Source of the DNA: Bubalus kerabau | Lineage: Eukaryota > Chordata > Mammalia > Artiodactyla > Bovidae | Length of the DNA stretch: 64,000 nt | Direction: 5' to 3' | Assembly (NCBI RefSeq): GCF_029407905.1 | Contig: NC_073626.1 | Location: forward strand, 79,635,482-79,699,481 | Part shown: piece after piece, positions 13,110 through 24,931 of the stretch | How positions within the stretch are numbered: the stretch's first letter is position 1 | Layout: every line of letters begins with the position of its first letter | Notes under the pieces: generated by a model | Database searches by the model: none | What the model saw: the letters and a program-made list of their open reading frames with translations, nothing else | What the model was told of the DNA's origin: nothing | Made by a program: the position numbers and the translations under genes

Positions 13110-14144
13110 TCAGTTCAGTTCAATTGCTCAGTTGTTTTTGACTCTTTGCAAGCCCATGAACTGCAGCATGCCAGGCTTCCCTGTCCATCACCAACTCCCA
13201 GAGCTTGCTCAAACTCATGTCCATTGAGTCAGTGATGCCATCCAACCATCTCATCCTCTGTCATCCCCTTCTCCTCCTGCCTTCAATCTTTGGCAGCATC
13301 AGGGTCTTTTCCAATCAATCAGTTCTTCGCATCAAGTGGCCAAAGGATTGGAGTTTCAGCTTTAGCATCAGTCCTTCCAAAGAATATTCAGGACTGTTTT
13401 CCTTTAGTATTGATTGGTTTGATCTCCTTGCAGTCCAAGAGACTCTCAAGAGTCTTTTCCAACACCACAGTTCAAAAGCATCAATTGTTCGGCACTCAGC
13501 TTTCTTCACAGTCCAAATCTCCCATCCATACATGACTACTGGAAAAACCATAGCTTTGACTATAAGGACCTTTGTAGGCAAAGTAATGTCTCTGCTTTTA
13601 ATATGCTGTCTAGGTAAGTCATAGCTTTTCTTCCAAGGAACAAGCGTCTTTTAATTTCAAGACTGCAGTCACCATCTGCAGTCATTTTGGAGCTCAAGAA
13701 AATAGTCTCTCACTGTTTCCATTGTTTCCCCATCTATTTGTCATGAAGAGACGGGACTAGATGCCATGATCCTTTTTCACTCTCCTCTTTCACTTTCATC
13801 AAGAGGCTCTTTCATTACTCTTTGCTTTCTGCCATAAGGGTGGTGTCATCTGCATATCTGAGGTTTTGATATTTCTCCTGGCAATCTTGATTCCAGCTTG
13901 TGCTTCACCCAGGCTAGCATTTCGCATGATGTACTCTGCATAAGTTAAATCAGCAGGGTGACAATATACAGCCTTGACGTACTCCTTTCCCACTTTGGAG
14001 CCAGTTTGTTGTTCCATGTCCGGTTCTAACTGTTGCTTCTTTACCCGCATACAGATTTCTCAGGAAGCAGGTAAGGGAGTCTGGTATTCCCATCTCTTTA
14101 AGAATTTTCCACAGTTTGCTGTGATCCACACAGTCAAAGGCTTT
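13110..14144 (-). mobile_element. BovB LINE fragment, about 1.03 kb
   Basis: The minus strand reads from the RT region (KAFDCVDH-like codons at the right end) through the downstream region to the ACTGA tail at the left end. The sequence for YADD is present at 13845-13856, but frameshifts put it out of frame with the upstream RT segment, so the copy is dead. No convincing TSD was found. Confidence 0.93.
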
Positions 14145-14491
14145 ATTTCGTAAATGACATGAAAACAATAGGAAAGTCACATTTGCCTCTTAAATGATGG
14201 CAATAATGATTCCAACTAAAATTTCAGGCCATAGTATATAGTGGAAGTGGGAGGAAGATTAGATTAAGAAGAAAGATAATGGCCTAGTTCAGTCATCTCG
14301 CTGGCATTGTGTCTACCCATATTTAGTGCCCTTTCTCTTACATGGTAAAATTTTGGTAATTTGGTTCTTTTGGTAAATATTTAAATTGACTAAATACTTC
14401 TCTGGCTGATTGCCAATTGTATGAATATTATTGATGATATTCAGTCAATTTGGGGGAAAAAAGCTAAATCAGGTTTTCATTAACAACCTAA

Positions 14492-14654
14492 AGTGAAAGT
14501 GAAAGTGAAAGTGAAAGTTGCTCAGTCGTGTCCAACTTTTTGCGACCCCCATGGAATTCTCCAAGCCAGAATACTGGAGTGGGTAGCTTTCCACTTCAAT
14601 GAGGTCTCCCTCATTGCAGGCGGATTCTTTACCAGCTGAGCCACAAGGAAAGCC
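14492..14654 (-). mobile_element. Bov-tA SINE with (GTGAAA)n tail
   Basis: The minus strand carries the tRNA-derived head (plus-strand landmark 'tctttaccagctgagccac') and body. The tail is an expanded hexamer run, gtgaaa repeated about four times at 14493-14517. The flanking duplication caacctaa lies at 14484-14491 and 14655-14662. Confidence 0.9.
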
Positions 14655-14712
14655 CAACCTAATTGCTACTGAAAAATCTGGAGAAAATACTGTCAGATAA
14701 AAAGTAGTTGTA

Positions 14713-14830
14713 TAAGATTTCCCTGGCAGTCCAATGGTTAAGACCCCTGTGCTTGCACTGCAGGGGGCAGGGCTCATCCCTGGCTGGGGAACCACAATCC
14801 TGCATGCCTTGCAGCAAGGCCAAAAAAAAA
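14713..14830 (+). mobile_element. CHR-type tRNA-derived SINE with TSD
   Basis: The element starts 'taagatttccctggcagtcc', has a tRNA-like head including 'gggctcatccctggctgggg', and ends in a poly(A) run after gcaaggcc. A perfect duplication, agtagttgta, lies at 14703-14712 and 14831-14840. This is an older cetartiodactyl SINE type than Bov-tA. The exact subfamily is uncertain. Confidence 0.85.
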
Positions 14831-14840
14831 AGTAGTTGTA

Positions 14841-17026
14841 AATGTCACGCAAATGAGGATTTTGCACAGCTACTGGCTGCCTCGGTTCCTATTTGTGAGG
14901 ATACAAACCACTAGCGACCCTGTCACCTGCCATCCCTCTGCCCAGCTTCTGACAAAAAAGAACCTTCCAAGGTGATGAACTACAAAGCCAAAGAGATTGC
15001 TCCTTTTGCTCTTGGGAGAGACAGTTCTTCCTGAGGAAGTGGTCACCCAAGGAAGCCAGTTAGTGCTGTGCCTCTGCGTTTAGACCAAAAAATGAACACC
15101 AGGGAGGCCAATACAGAGTCTTGTTCAAGCACTAAATTTTTGTATGATAAAATATTTTTCTTTTTTAGGCAAGGGAAATCAATTGGCAAAGAGAGCCTGG
15201 GGAGTCCTTAAGGCCCCTGCGTTAACATGAAGGAGCAGAACAGCTCCATCTATTACATCAAAGCCTCATCAGAGACCCTAATCTTTCTGAAAGGAACTCT
15301 CAGGCAGCCAAGCCTTTAATTTGATGCATAATGGGCCCTCTAATTAACCCTTGCAAAGCAAAGCATAGACACATAGACACTGCAGGGAACAAATGTTCTT
15401 GGGGGTTGATAAAGAAAGTGGGGGTGTGTAGTGTGGATAGCTTCTGCTCCCACTGTTAGTGATCTAACTCCATGCATATGTTTCTAAATGGTTAGCTTTC
15501 TGTTTTCCTTTTTAATTTTCCTTCTTCTCTCTACAGGGAATGTGTCACTTGCCTGCTCTGTACTGGTGTGTCCTGAGCTTCAAGCCACTCTAACTCAGTG
15601 ACAGGCATAGACAGGTGATGCAGAATGACTGTGTCGCTAAATATACTCACAGCAGCAAATCAGTGACATGATACGCTATTTCAGGCCATTTACTCACCCA
15701 CCCTGCTCTAGGACAAACTACTTGTGCTCAAAAAAGGAAAAATAAAAAGTAAAAAGAGTAGGAACATATGCCTGAGGGGAAGAGAGAAGGAAGAGAGAGT
15801 AACAGCTCTAGTATTTCCCTGTGTTCTAATTCAACAGAAGATGTCTAGATTTAAAACACCGTTGATCCTCCTTGTGGAATCCTATTACTGGACGTAGACA
15901 ACTGTATACTATGTTGCCAAGGACAGGTAACAGGTTAGATGGGTCATGGGTTTCACACTAGTGTGCATTAATAGATCACATACATATTAGACTTCCAGCT
16001 CATTTTATCAGATAATGAGATGAATGATTGAATGTATGACACAGTGGTCAATTATCATGTGGATGAAATAAATTCTATTGTGCTGAAGACATTTATCTGT
16101 GAATCGATCTGGCTTTTCTAGCAAGGATCATAAATTACTAGCCTTCCATAACCATATGATAAATACTCTAATAACAGAATGCCACCAACTCCTGGTTTCC
16201 CAATAAATTTCTACATGGTTTCAGTTAGAGAAGTAATGCAGAGAATCTGGGTTTTCTAAATCTTTATTCTGTTGTCAAAATTATATATAGTATGAAGACC
16301 ATGGAGAAAAGCCTGTCTTTCCCAAACAAACAGCAGTATGCTAAAGTCAGCAAGCGCAAGCTCCCTACGTATTACTGTTATTTTTTCAAGGATTTTGTGA
16401 ACTGACTGATGTTATATTGGTATCTTGAAACTGGTCATGGTAGGAGTCCTTTTACCATGGAAATCAGTAAAATCAATGAACAATACAAATTAACCCCCTA
16501 CCCCCACTCACTCAGTTGTTAAGTATCACTGCCTATGGACTAGAGATCCTGGGGAAAGCTATCTGATAATTCAATAGCACAATTCAATAATTTACATAGG
16601 TAGAAATCTCTTTTTAGCACCTTTTCCCTCTAATTCTTTTTTTCTCATTTCCTGTCCTGTTGGATTAATAAAATTTTCTATAAACCTCTTTTTTCCTTCT
16701 GTTGATTTAGAAACTAGACATTATTTTTCTATACTTTATTAATATTATCCTGCATGTTTAACATATTTGCTTAACTATAAATTTTCCAGTAGTTTTATCC
16801 TCATTTTGAGCACAAGAACCTATGCATGCCATAACCATGCTTTAAACACTGCCTGCCAGTTTTATGACTGTTTAGTTTTTACATGTTTTAGCCCAAATAG
16901 TTCTCCTTCTTGGAGTTAATAGTTACTTATATCACTACTTCAGATTGTTCCATGAAGTCAATTTCATTTCAACCTGAATTTGTTTCATTTGTTGTTTTGG
17001 TGGGTTGTCTTCTTAGCCTTAGGTTT
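14841..17026. other. Unique intron, candidate conserved non-coding DNA inside
   Basis: No repeat was recognised over about 2.2 kb. The part at 15165-15370 has balanced composition and motif-rich phrases (catcaaagcctcatc, cctctaattaacccttgcaa) that resemble conserved regulatory DNA. That reading is inference only. Confidence 0.4.
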
Positions 17027-17117
17027 CTTTTTTTTTTTTTTTTTTTTTTTTATTTTTAAACTTTACATAACTGTATTAGTTTTGCCACATATCAAAATGA
17101 ATCCACCACAGGTATAA
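17027..17117 (-). mobile_element. Ruminant L1 3' tip
   Basis: The plus strand shows a long poly(T) followed by 'ctttacataactgtattagt', tttgccacatatcaaaatga and atccaccacaggtata. This is the reverse complement of the L1 3' end also seen near 24430-24500. It is a very short 5'-truncated insertion of about 90 bp including the tail. Confidence 0.85.
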
Positions 17118-18111
17118 TATCAGTTGGCAGGCTCACTTTGAGGAGGAGAAGGGTTTTGTTTTCCTTCTCATTTCCTCTGTGTCCACCCCCATAGGCTAAT
17201 AACTGTAGGGCTGTGTCTTTTCTGGGTTTCTAGCCCCAGTCTACATTGTAGAATGGCATTTTGTGCTCCTGTTCCGTGATTGCATTAGGTATACAGAAGA
17301 GCCCATCCCCGTGGCAGCAGAAGATATAGATCCAGCTGCTTACATATCCTTCTACCGCCTTGAGTCGGAAGCTGGCTAACAGCCATCATCCCAGGGGACA
17401 GTCAGCACCACCTCAGGTGATGGAGAACAACATGGAAGAGACTGCCACAAAGCACAGAATCATATGGCCCCTCCCCTGCCCCATTCTTTTCCCAGCCTCT
17501 TTTTATCAGTCCTGGAGAACCACCCAAACACTGCTTCAAGCAGAAGTCCAAACGAATTGCTTGAAGCCCTCTTAGTCCTTTTATTCACAGGAACAAAACT
17601 CCCAGACACCACTACTTGCTTTTGATCCTAGGAGACTGTGACTTCAGCCCAGCAGAACACTTCTTGGTTTTATCCATTCCAATCTGTCACAATATTTAGA
17701 TTCCTTCCTTTCCTCCCTACCACTATGTTTTTGGCCTTTTCTTTTTACATGTGGCCTGTCATTGTTACCTGTTTGGAAAAGCACAAACTTGAAAAGCCCC
17801 CTTGACAGAAAATCTCTTGCATCTTAAGGCAAAAAATCCTTAAATATCAAAATTATTGAATAATTTCTTAACACTATCCTAAACTATCTTTTTAGTTACA
17901 CCTATAGATGAGAAGAATGTATTAAGCTATTAACATATGTGGCCAAGATTAACATCTATCTGTGAGATGTGCCCCTGATTTTATTTTATGTGGAGGAAGC
18001 AAAGTTTAGGTCATAGGCCACAAACTCCCCCACTTTCATTTTCATCCATCACACGTTTGTATTCCCCTAAGCAGCCTTAGTGAAGCAATGTTTATATTAA
18101 AAGGACAATTT
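17118..18111. other. Unique intron
   Basis: No repeat or gene was recognised between the short L1 tip and the large L1 starting near 18112. Confidence 0.45.
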
Positions 18112-18381
18112 CTGAATCTGTGGGACACAGTGAAAACTATTCTAGTGGGAAGAGGGAAGTTTATAGCAAGACAGGCCTATTTCAATAAACAAGAAAAATC
18201 TTGAATAAAAAACCAAACCCACCATCTAATGGAATTAGAAAAAGAACAAGCAAAGACCAAAGTCAGCAGAAGGAAAGAATAATAAAGATCAGAGAGGAAA
18301 TAAAGGGGGATTCTACCAAAAGGGGAAAGTTTCAAAGGGGAATTCTACCAAAAAAAAAAAAAAGAAGAGCTAATCCTATAT

Positions 18382-19164
18382 GCAGATGACACCACCCTTA
18401 TGGCAGAAAGTGAAGAGGAACTAAAAAGCCTCTTGATGAAAGTGAAAGTGGAGAGTGAAAAAGTTGGCTTAAAGCTCAACATTCAGAAAACTAAGATCAT
18501 GGCATCTGGTCCCATCACTTCATGGCAAATAGATGGGGAAACAGTGGAAACAGTGTCAGACTTTATCTTTTTAGGCTCCAAAATCACTGCAGATGGTGAC
18601 TGCAGCCATGAAATTAAAAGACGCTTACTCCTTGGAAGGAAAGTTAGGACCAAACTAGATAGCATATTCAAAAGCAGAGACATTACTTTGCCAACAAAGG
18701 TCCGTCTAGTCAAGACTATGGTTTTTCCTGTGGTCATGTATGGATGTGAGAGTTGGACTGTGAAGAAGGCTGAGCGCTAAAGAATTGATGCTTTTGAACT
18801 GTGGTGTTGGAGAAGACTCTTGAGAGTCCCTTGGACTACAAGGAGATCCAACCAGTCCATTCTGAACGAGATCAGCCCTGGGATTTCTTTGGAAGGAATG
18901 ATGCTAAAGCTGAAACTCCAGTACTTTGGCCACCTCATGCGAAGAGTTGACTCATTGGAAAAGACTTTGATGCTGGGAGGGATTGTGGGCAGGAGGAGAA
19001 GGGGACGACAGAGGATGAGATGGCTGGATGGCATCACTGACTCGATGCATGTGAGTCTGAGTGAACTCCGGGAGTTTGTGATGGACAGGGAGGCCTGGCA
19101 TGCTGGGACTCATGGGGTCGCAAAGAGTTGGACACGACTGAGCGACTGAACTGAACTGAACTGG
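18382..19164 (+). mobile_element. BovB LINE fragment nested in L1, with TSD
   Basis: The 5'-truncated BovB starts at the catalytic ADD codons and ends in the ACTGA tail. Its frame is open from 18400 except for a single TAA at 18778-18780, and it resumes in the same frame at 18820-19149. Flanking 9-bp copies of atcctatat lie at 18373-18381 and 19165-19173. Removing the insert restores the L1 phrase taatcctatatttctc. Confidence 0.93.
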
Positions 19165-19829
19165 ATCCTATATTTCTCAAACAATTTCAGAAAACTGAAG
19201 AAGATGGAACAAAAACTCCAAATTTATTCTATGAGGCCACCATTACCCTGATACCGAAACCAGACAAAGATACTACAAAAAAGAGAAAATTACAGTTCAA
19301 TATCTCTAATTAGAAATCTTCAACAAAATCTTATGAATCAAATTCAACAATATATAAAAAGAACCCTGCATCATGATTAAGTGATTTATTCCAGGGATTC
19401 AATACTCACAAATTAATGTGATACACCACATTAACAAAAGAAAGGATAAAAATCACATGGTTATCTCAATAGACACAGAAAAAGCATTTGACAAAACCCA
19501 ACATTCATTCATGATAAAAAAAAAAAAAAAAAAAAGCCCTCAGCAAAGCTGGTATAGTAGGAAAACATACGTCAACACAAGAAAGGTCATTTAAAACAAA
19601 CCCACAGGTAACATCATACCTGATGTGAAAAGCTGAAAGCCATTCCTTTCAGAACAAGACAAGGATACCTGTTCTCACCACCACTATTTGACACAGTATC
19701 GGAAGTCCCAGCCACAACAATCAGAGAAAAATAAATAAATAAAAGACATCCAAACTGGAAGGGAAAAAGTAGAAATGTCACTACTTGCAGATGACATATT
19801 ATATATAGAAAATTCCCAAAATAAAATTA

Positions 19830-20041
19830 GTTCTCTTGTAGCTCAGTTGGTAAAGAACCTGCTGCAATGCAGGAAACCTGGGTTTGATCCCTGGGTCAGG
19901 AAGATTCCCTGGAGAAGGAAAAGGCAACCCAATCCAGTATTCTTGCTTGGAGAATCCCATGGACAGAGGGGTCTGGCAGGCTACACAGTTCATGGGGTCA
20001 TGAGAGCTGGACCTGACTTAGCAACTAAACCACCACCACAC
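19830..20041 (+). mobile_element. Bov-tA2 SINE nested in L1
   Basis: The tRNA-derived head (gtagctcagttggtaaagaa, gggtttgatccctgggtca) is followed by the body 'aacccaatccagtattcttg' and the 3' part ending in a CCACCACA run. Boundaries are good to a few bases; the TSD is not clear. Confidence 0.9.
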
Positions 20042-21868
20042 AAATAATAAACTACCAGAAAGAGAAAGCAAGGAAACAGATTTAAAAATCACATCAAAGA
20101 GAATAAAATACCCTGGAATAAAATTAATCAAAGAGGTGAAAGACCTGTACTCTGAAAACTATAAAGCGGTGATGAGGTAAACTGAAGGTGACACAAAGAT
20201 ATCCCATGTTCTTGGGCTGGAAGAATTAGTACTGTTAAAATATCCATACTACCCAAAGAAATCTACAGATTTAATGCAACCCCTATCAAAAAACCCAAGG
20301 CATTTTTCACTAGAAGTAGAACAAATAATCCTAAAATTAATACAGAATACCCAAAGACCCTGTGTTGAGAAAGCAATCTTGAGAAAAAAAGGACAAAGCT
20401 GAAGCCATCAGATTCCCTGACATCAGAAAAGCTATGGTAATCAAAACAGCATGGTACTGGCAGAAAAACAGACACATAGATCAACAGAGCAAAATAGAGA
20501 GGCCAGGAATAAACTCATGCATATATGGTCAACTAATCTAAGACAAAGAATATACAATGGTGGAGACAGTCTTTTCAATTAGTGGTGCTGGGAAAACTGG
20601 CCAGTTAAAAGTGAAGAAAAAGATATTAGAACATTTTTTCACACCATATATAAAAATTAACTAAAATTAAAGAGCTAAATGTAGACCAGAAATCCTAAGA
20701 CTCCTAGAAGAGAATATAGGCAGAACACTCTTTGACGTAAATTGTAGCAATATTTTTTTGGATCTGTCTCTTAAGGCAAAAATAAACAAGAGAGACCTAA
20801 TTAAACTTAAAACATTTTGCACAGCAAAGAAAATACTCAACAAAATGAAAGGACAATCTATGGAATGGTAGAAAGTGTTTGCAAATGATATGACCAACAA
20901 GGGGTTAATATTTGAAACATATAAACAGCTCATACAACTCAGTTTTTAAAAAAGGCCTCAATTAAAAATGGGCAGAAGATTTGAATAGACATTTGGCCAA
21001 AGATATATACAGATGGCCAATAGGCACAGAAAATGATGCTCCACATTGCCAATCACCAGAGAAATGCAAGTAAGTACAATGAGATATCACTTCACACCTG
21101 TCAAAATGTCTATCATCAAAAAGTCTACAAACAACAAATGGTGAAGACGGAAAGGGAACTCCAGTACACAACTGATGGGAAAGGAAGCTGGTGCAGCCAC
21201 GGTGGAAAACAATATGGTGGTTCTTCAAACACCAAAAAATAGAACTACCGTTTGATATGATCCAGCAATTCCACTCCTTGATACACATCTGAAGAAAATG
21301 AAAACATTAATTCAAAAAGGTACATGCACTCCAAAGTTCAGAGTAGTATAATTTACAATAGCTAATATAAGAAATCAACCTACATGTCCATCAACTGATG
21401 TGTGGATAAAGAAGATGTGGTATATACAGATATACAATGAAATATTACTAAGCCATAAAAAATAATTAAATTCTGCCTTTCACAACAATGTGGATGGATC
21501 TAGGGGGAATCATGCTTAGTGAAATAAGTCAGACTGGGAAAGACAAATACTCTATGTTATCACTTAAATGTGGAATCTAATAACAAAAAACAAATGTCTG
21601 CATATTAAAAAGAAACAGACTCACAGAAACAGAGAACAAAGTAGAGATTACCAGTGGGAAGAGGAAAGGGGGAAGGTGGCAAGATAGGGGTGTGGAATTA
21701 AGAAATACAAACTCTCATATATAAAATAAATAACCAACAAGGACATATTGTACAGCACAGGGAAATAGAGCCATTATTTTGTAATAACTTTAAATGAAGT
21801 GCAGTCTATAAAAAACTGAATCACTAGGTTGTATACCTGAAACCAATATTATACTGTAAATCAACTAT

Positions 21869-22084
21869 ACGCTGGCGATGGTGCTCTGTCACGTCCAACT
21901 CTTTGTGACCCTATGGGCTGTAGCCTGCCAGGCTCCTCTGTCCATGGCATTTTCCAGGCAATACTGGAGAGGGTTGCCATTTCCTACTTCAGGGGATCCT
22001 CCCAAACCAGGAAATGAACCCAAGTGTCTTGCATCTCCAGCACTAGCAGGCAGATTCTTTACCACTGTACCACGTAGGGAGCCC
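21869..22084 (-). mobile_element. Bov-tA SINE nested at the L1 3' end
   Basis: The plus strand shows the reverse-complement SINE from 'cacgtccaactctttgtgac' to 'gattctttaccactgtacca'. The L1 3' UTR is interrupted after 'gtaaatcaactatac' and continues with 'catacatcaatttaaaataa', so a short ATAC-type duplication is likely. Confidence 0.9.
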
Positions 22085-22361
22085 ATACATCAATTTAAAA
22101 TAACAAAAAAGAAAGGAAATTGCCAGCTCTGTAGAATGTCATGTCACTGATCATGGTCCTGAAACATCATGTGCTATGAGAACATAGCTTTTTCTCTTAA
22201 TCCTGGGTTCAGAAATGGCTCCTCTTCAACCTCTCCTGGACTTCTGAACCAAGTGATGAAGGATGTATGGTGGGAATAGCAGCAGTGAATTGGGGTCAGG
22301 GGAAAGGGAATAGGCGAAATGGAGAGGAGCGGGCAGAAGTTGTTGGAGGGTAATAACCACT

Positions 22362-24547
22362 AAGAGTGCTGGGGAATTTTTCACCATTAAGGATAATGTT
22401 TGCTGTGGGTTTGTCATATATAGCTTTTATTATGTTGAGGTATGTTCCTTCTATTCCTGCTTTCTGGAGAGTTTTTATCATAAATGGATGTTGAATTTTG
22501 TCAAAGGCTTTCTCTGCATCTATTGAGATAATCATATGGTTTTTATTTTTCAATTTGTTAATGTGGTGTATTACATTGATTGATTTGTGGATATTGAAGA
22601 ATCCTTGCATCCCTGGGATAAAGCCCACTTGGTCATGGTGTATGATCTTTTTAATGTGTTGTTGGATTCTGATTGCTAGAATTTTGTTAAGGATTTTTGC
22701 ATCAATGTTCATCAGTGATATTGGCCTGTAGTTTTCTTTTTTTGTGGGATCTTGGTCAGGTTTTGGGATTAGGGTGATGGTGGCCTCATAGAATGAGTTT
22801 GGAAGTTTACCTTCCTCTGCAATTTTCTGGAAGAGTTTGAGTAGGATAGGTGTTAGCTCTTCTCTAAATTTTTGGTAGAATTCAGCTGTGAAGCCATCTG
22901 GACCTGGGCTTTTGTTTGCTGGAAGATTTTTGATTACAGTTTCAATTTCCGTGCTTGTGATGGGTCTGTTAAGATTTTCTATTTCTTCCTGGTCCAGTTT
23001 TGGAAAGTTGTACTTTTCTAAGAATTTGTCCATTTCTTTCACGTTGTCCATTTTATTGGCATATAATTGTTGATAGTAGTCTCTTATGATCCTTTGTATT
23101 TCTGTGTTGTCTGTTGTGATCTCTCCATTTTCATTTCTAATGTTATTGATTTGATTTTTCTCCCTTTGTTTCTTGATGAGTCTGGCTAATGGTTTGTCAA
23201 TTTTATTTATCCTTTCAAAGAACCAACTTTTGGCTTTGTTGATTTTTGCTATGGTCTCTTTTGTTTCTTTTGCATTTATTTCTGCTCTAATTTTTAAGAT
23301 TTCTTTCCTTCTACTAACCCTGGGGTTCTTCATTTCTTCCTTTTCTAGTTGCTTTAGGTGTAGAGTTAGGTTATTAATTTGACTTTTTTCTTGTTTCTTG
23401 AGGTATGCCTGTATTGCTATGAACTTTCCCCTTAGGACTGCTTTTACAGTGTCCCATAGGTTTTGGGTTGTTGTGTTTTCATTTTCATTCATTTCTATGC
23501 AAATTTTTATTTCTTTTTGATTTCTTCTGTGATTTGTTGGTTATTCAGCAGCGCGTTGTTCAGCCTCCGGGCCAAAGAACTAAATAGACATTTCACCAAA
23601 GAAGACATACAGATGGCTGACAAGCACATGAAAAGATGCTCAACATCACTCATTATCAGAGAAATGCAAATCAAAACCACTATGAGGTATCATTTCACAC
23701 CAGTCAGAATGGCTGCGATCTAAAAGTCTACAAGTAATAAATGCTGGAGAGGGTGTGGAGAAAAGGGAACCCTCTTACACTGTTGGTGGGAATGCAAACT
23801 AGTACAGCCACTATGGAGAACAGTGTGGAGATTCCTTAAAAAACTGGAAATAGAACTGCCTTATGACCCAGCAATCCCACTGCTGGGCATACACACTGAG
23901 GAAACCAGAAGGGAAAGAGACACGTGTACCCCAATGTTCATCGCAGCACTGTTTATAATAGCCAGGACATGGAAGCAACCTAGATGTCCATCAGCAGATG
24001 AATGGATAAGAAAGCTGTGATACATATACACAATGGAGTATTACTCAGCCATTAAAAAGAATACATTTGAATCAGTTCTAATGAGGTGGATGAAACTGGA
24101 GCCCATTATACAGAGTGAAGTAAGCCAGAAAGAAAAACACCAATACAGTATACTAACGCATATATATGGAATTTAGAAAGATGGTAACAATAACCCTGTG
24201 TACGAGACAGCAAAAGAGACACTGATGTATAGAACAGTCTTATGGACTCTGTGGGAGAGGGAGAGGGTGGGAAGATTTGGGAGAATGGCATTGAAACATG
24301 TAAAATATCATGTATGAAACGAGTTGCCAGTCCAGGTTCGATGCACGATACTGGATGCTTGGGGCTAGTGCACTGGGATGACCCAGAGGAATGGTATGGG
24401 GAGGGAGGAGGGAGGAGGGTTCAGGATGGGGAATACATGTATACCTGTGGTGGATTTATTTTGATATTTGGCAAAACTAATACAATTATGTAAAGTTTAA
24501 AAATAAAATAAAATTGAAAAACAAACAAAAAAAAGAGTGCTGGGGAA
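22362..24547 (+). mobile_element. Ruminant L1 with 5' inversion (twin priming), complete TSD
   Basis: One insertion consists of an inverted 5' segment (22377-23568, minus strand) and a normally oriented 3' segment (23569-24532, plus strand) ending in an A-rich tail. A perfect 15-bp duplication, aagagtgctggggaa, lies at 22362-22376 and 24533-24547. The inverted segment encodes the ORF2 linker and first half of the RT (IPKPDQDPTKKENYRPISL, IDAEKAFDK) and stops at NGEK. The 3' segment encodes the ORF2 C-terminus from ELNRHFTKED onward. The RT stretch between them, including the catalytic centre, is missing, as is common at twin-priming junctions. The element cannot encode a working ORF2 protein. 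Confidence 0.96.
22377..23492 (-). pseudogene. L1 ORF2 fragment in the inverted segment, open about 370 codons
   Basis: The frame is open on the minus strand from an ATG at 23492 to the element edge at 22377, with no stop. It reads on through about 27 codons of host DNA to 22296. It covers the ORF2 region upstream of the RT and RT motifs up to NGEK, and lacks both the N-terminal endonuclease and the catalytic aspartates. The long open frame suggests a fairly recent insertion. It is not a gene. Confidence 0.9.
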
Positions 24548-24708
24548 GGGGTTTGTTTTGATGTTATTTCCATATATTCAAAGCAACCAAAACAAACAAA
24601 AAATAATCCACAGGCAACTATGTAGTTGTCATCATTCACTTTTACCAATCCTATCATGTTTCTGACTGTTGCAATTTTATTTTTGCTCTGGGAAAGTATA
24701 TGTATGTT

Positions 24709-24920
24709 GTTTGTTGCTGTTTAGTCATTCAGTCGTGTCCAACTCTTTGCAACCCCATGGACTGTAGCCTACCAGGCTCCTCTGTCCATGGGATTTTCCA
24801 GGGAGAATACTGGAGTGGGTTGTCATTTCCTTCTCCCGGGAATCTTTCTGACTCAGGGATCCAGACCATGTTTCCTGCATTGCAGGTGGATTCTTTACCA
24901 CCGAGCCACCAGGGAAGCCC
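24709..24920 (-). mobile_element. Bov-tA SINE with perfect TSD
   Basis: The plus strand runs from 'tgtttgttgctgtttagtca' to 'ttctttaccaccgagccacc' and agggaagccc, the reverse complement of Bov-tA. An 11-bp duplication, atatgtatgtt, lies at 24698-24708 and 24921-24931. Confidence 0.95.
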
Positions 24921-24931
24921 ATATGTATGTT

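Larger units (their letters stand above)
18112..22114 (+). mobile_element. Old L1, ORF2 to 3' end, carrying three nested insertions
   Basis: ORF2 fragments appear in order: an NLWDTVK-like start, the IPKPDKD-type RT region near 19250, a KAFDK-like motif near 19480, and the 3' UTR near 21400-21860. An internal deletion around 18300-18370 joins an upstream ORF2 segment to 'attctaccaaaa'-type sequence, beside a partial direct repeat and an A run. The frame is broken throughout. Nested insertions are BovB (18382-19164), Bov-tA2 (19830-20041) and Bov-tA (21869-22084). An imperfect TSD may be aaaggacaatt (about 18101) versus aaaggaaatt (about 22112). Confidence 0.85.

Noticed and set aside
14493..14517. 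Short regularly spaced repeats considered as a CRISPR-like array
   Set aside because: It is a hexamer expansion in a SINE tail in a mammalian genome; there are no spacers.
14713..14830. tRNA gene-like sequence (also the heads of all Bov-tA, BOV-A2 and CHR elements)
   Set aside because: These are tRNA-derived SINE heads with SINE bodies, tails and TSDs, not functional tRNA genes.
22296..23492. 398-codon open frame on the minus strand, longest in the window
   Set aside because: It is L1 ORF2 in the inverted half of a twin-primed insertion, and its last about 27 codons are host DNA beyond the element edge. It is not a cellular gene.
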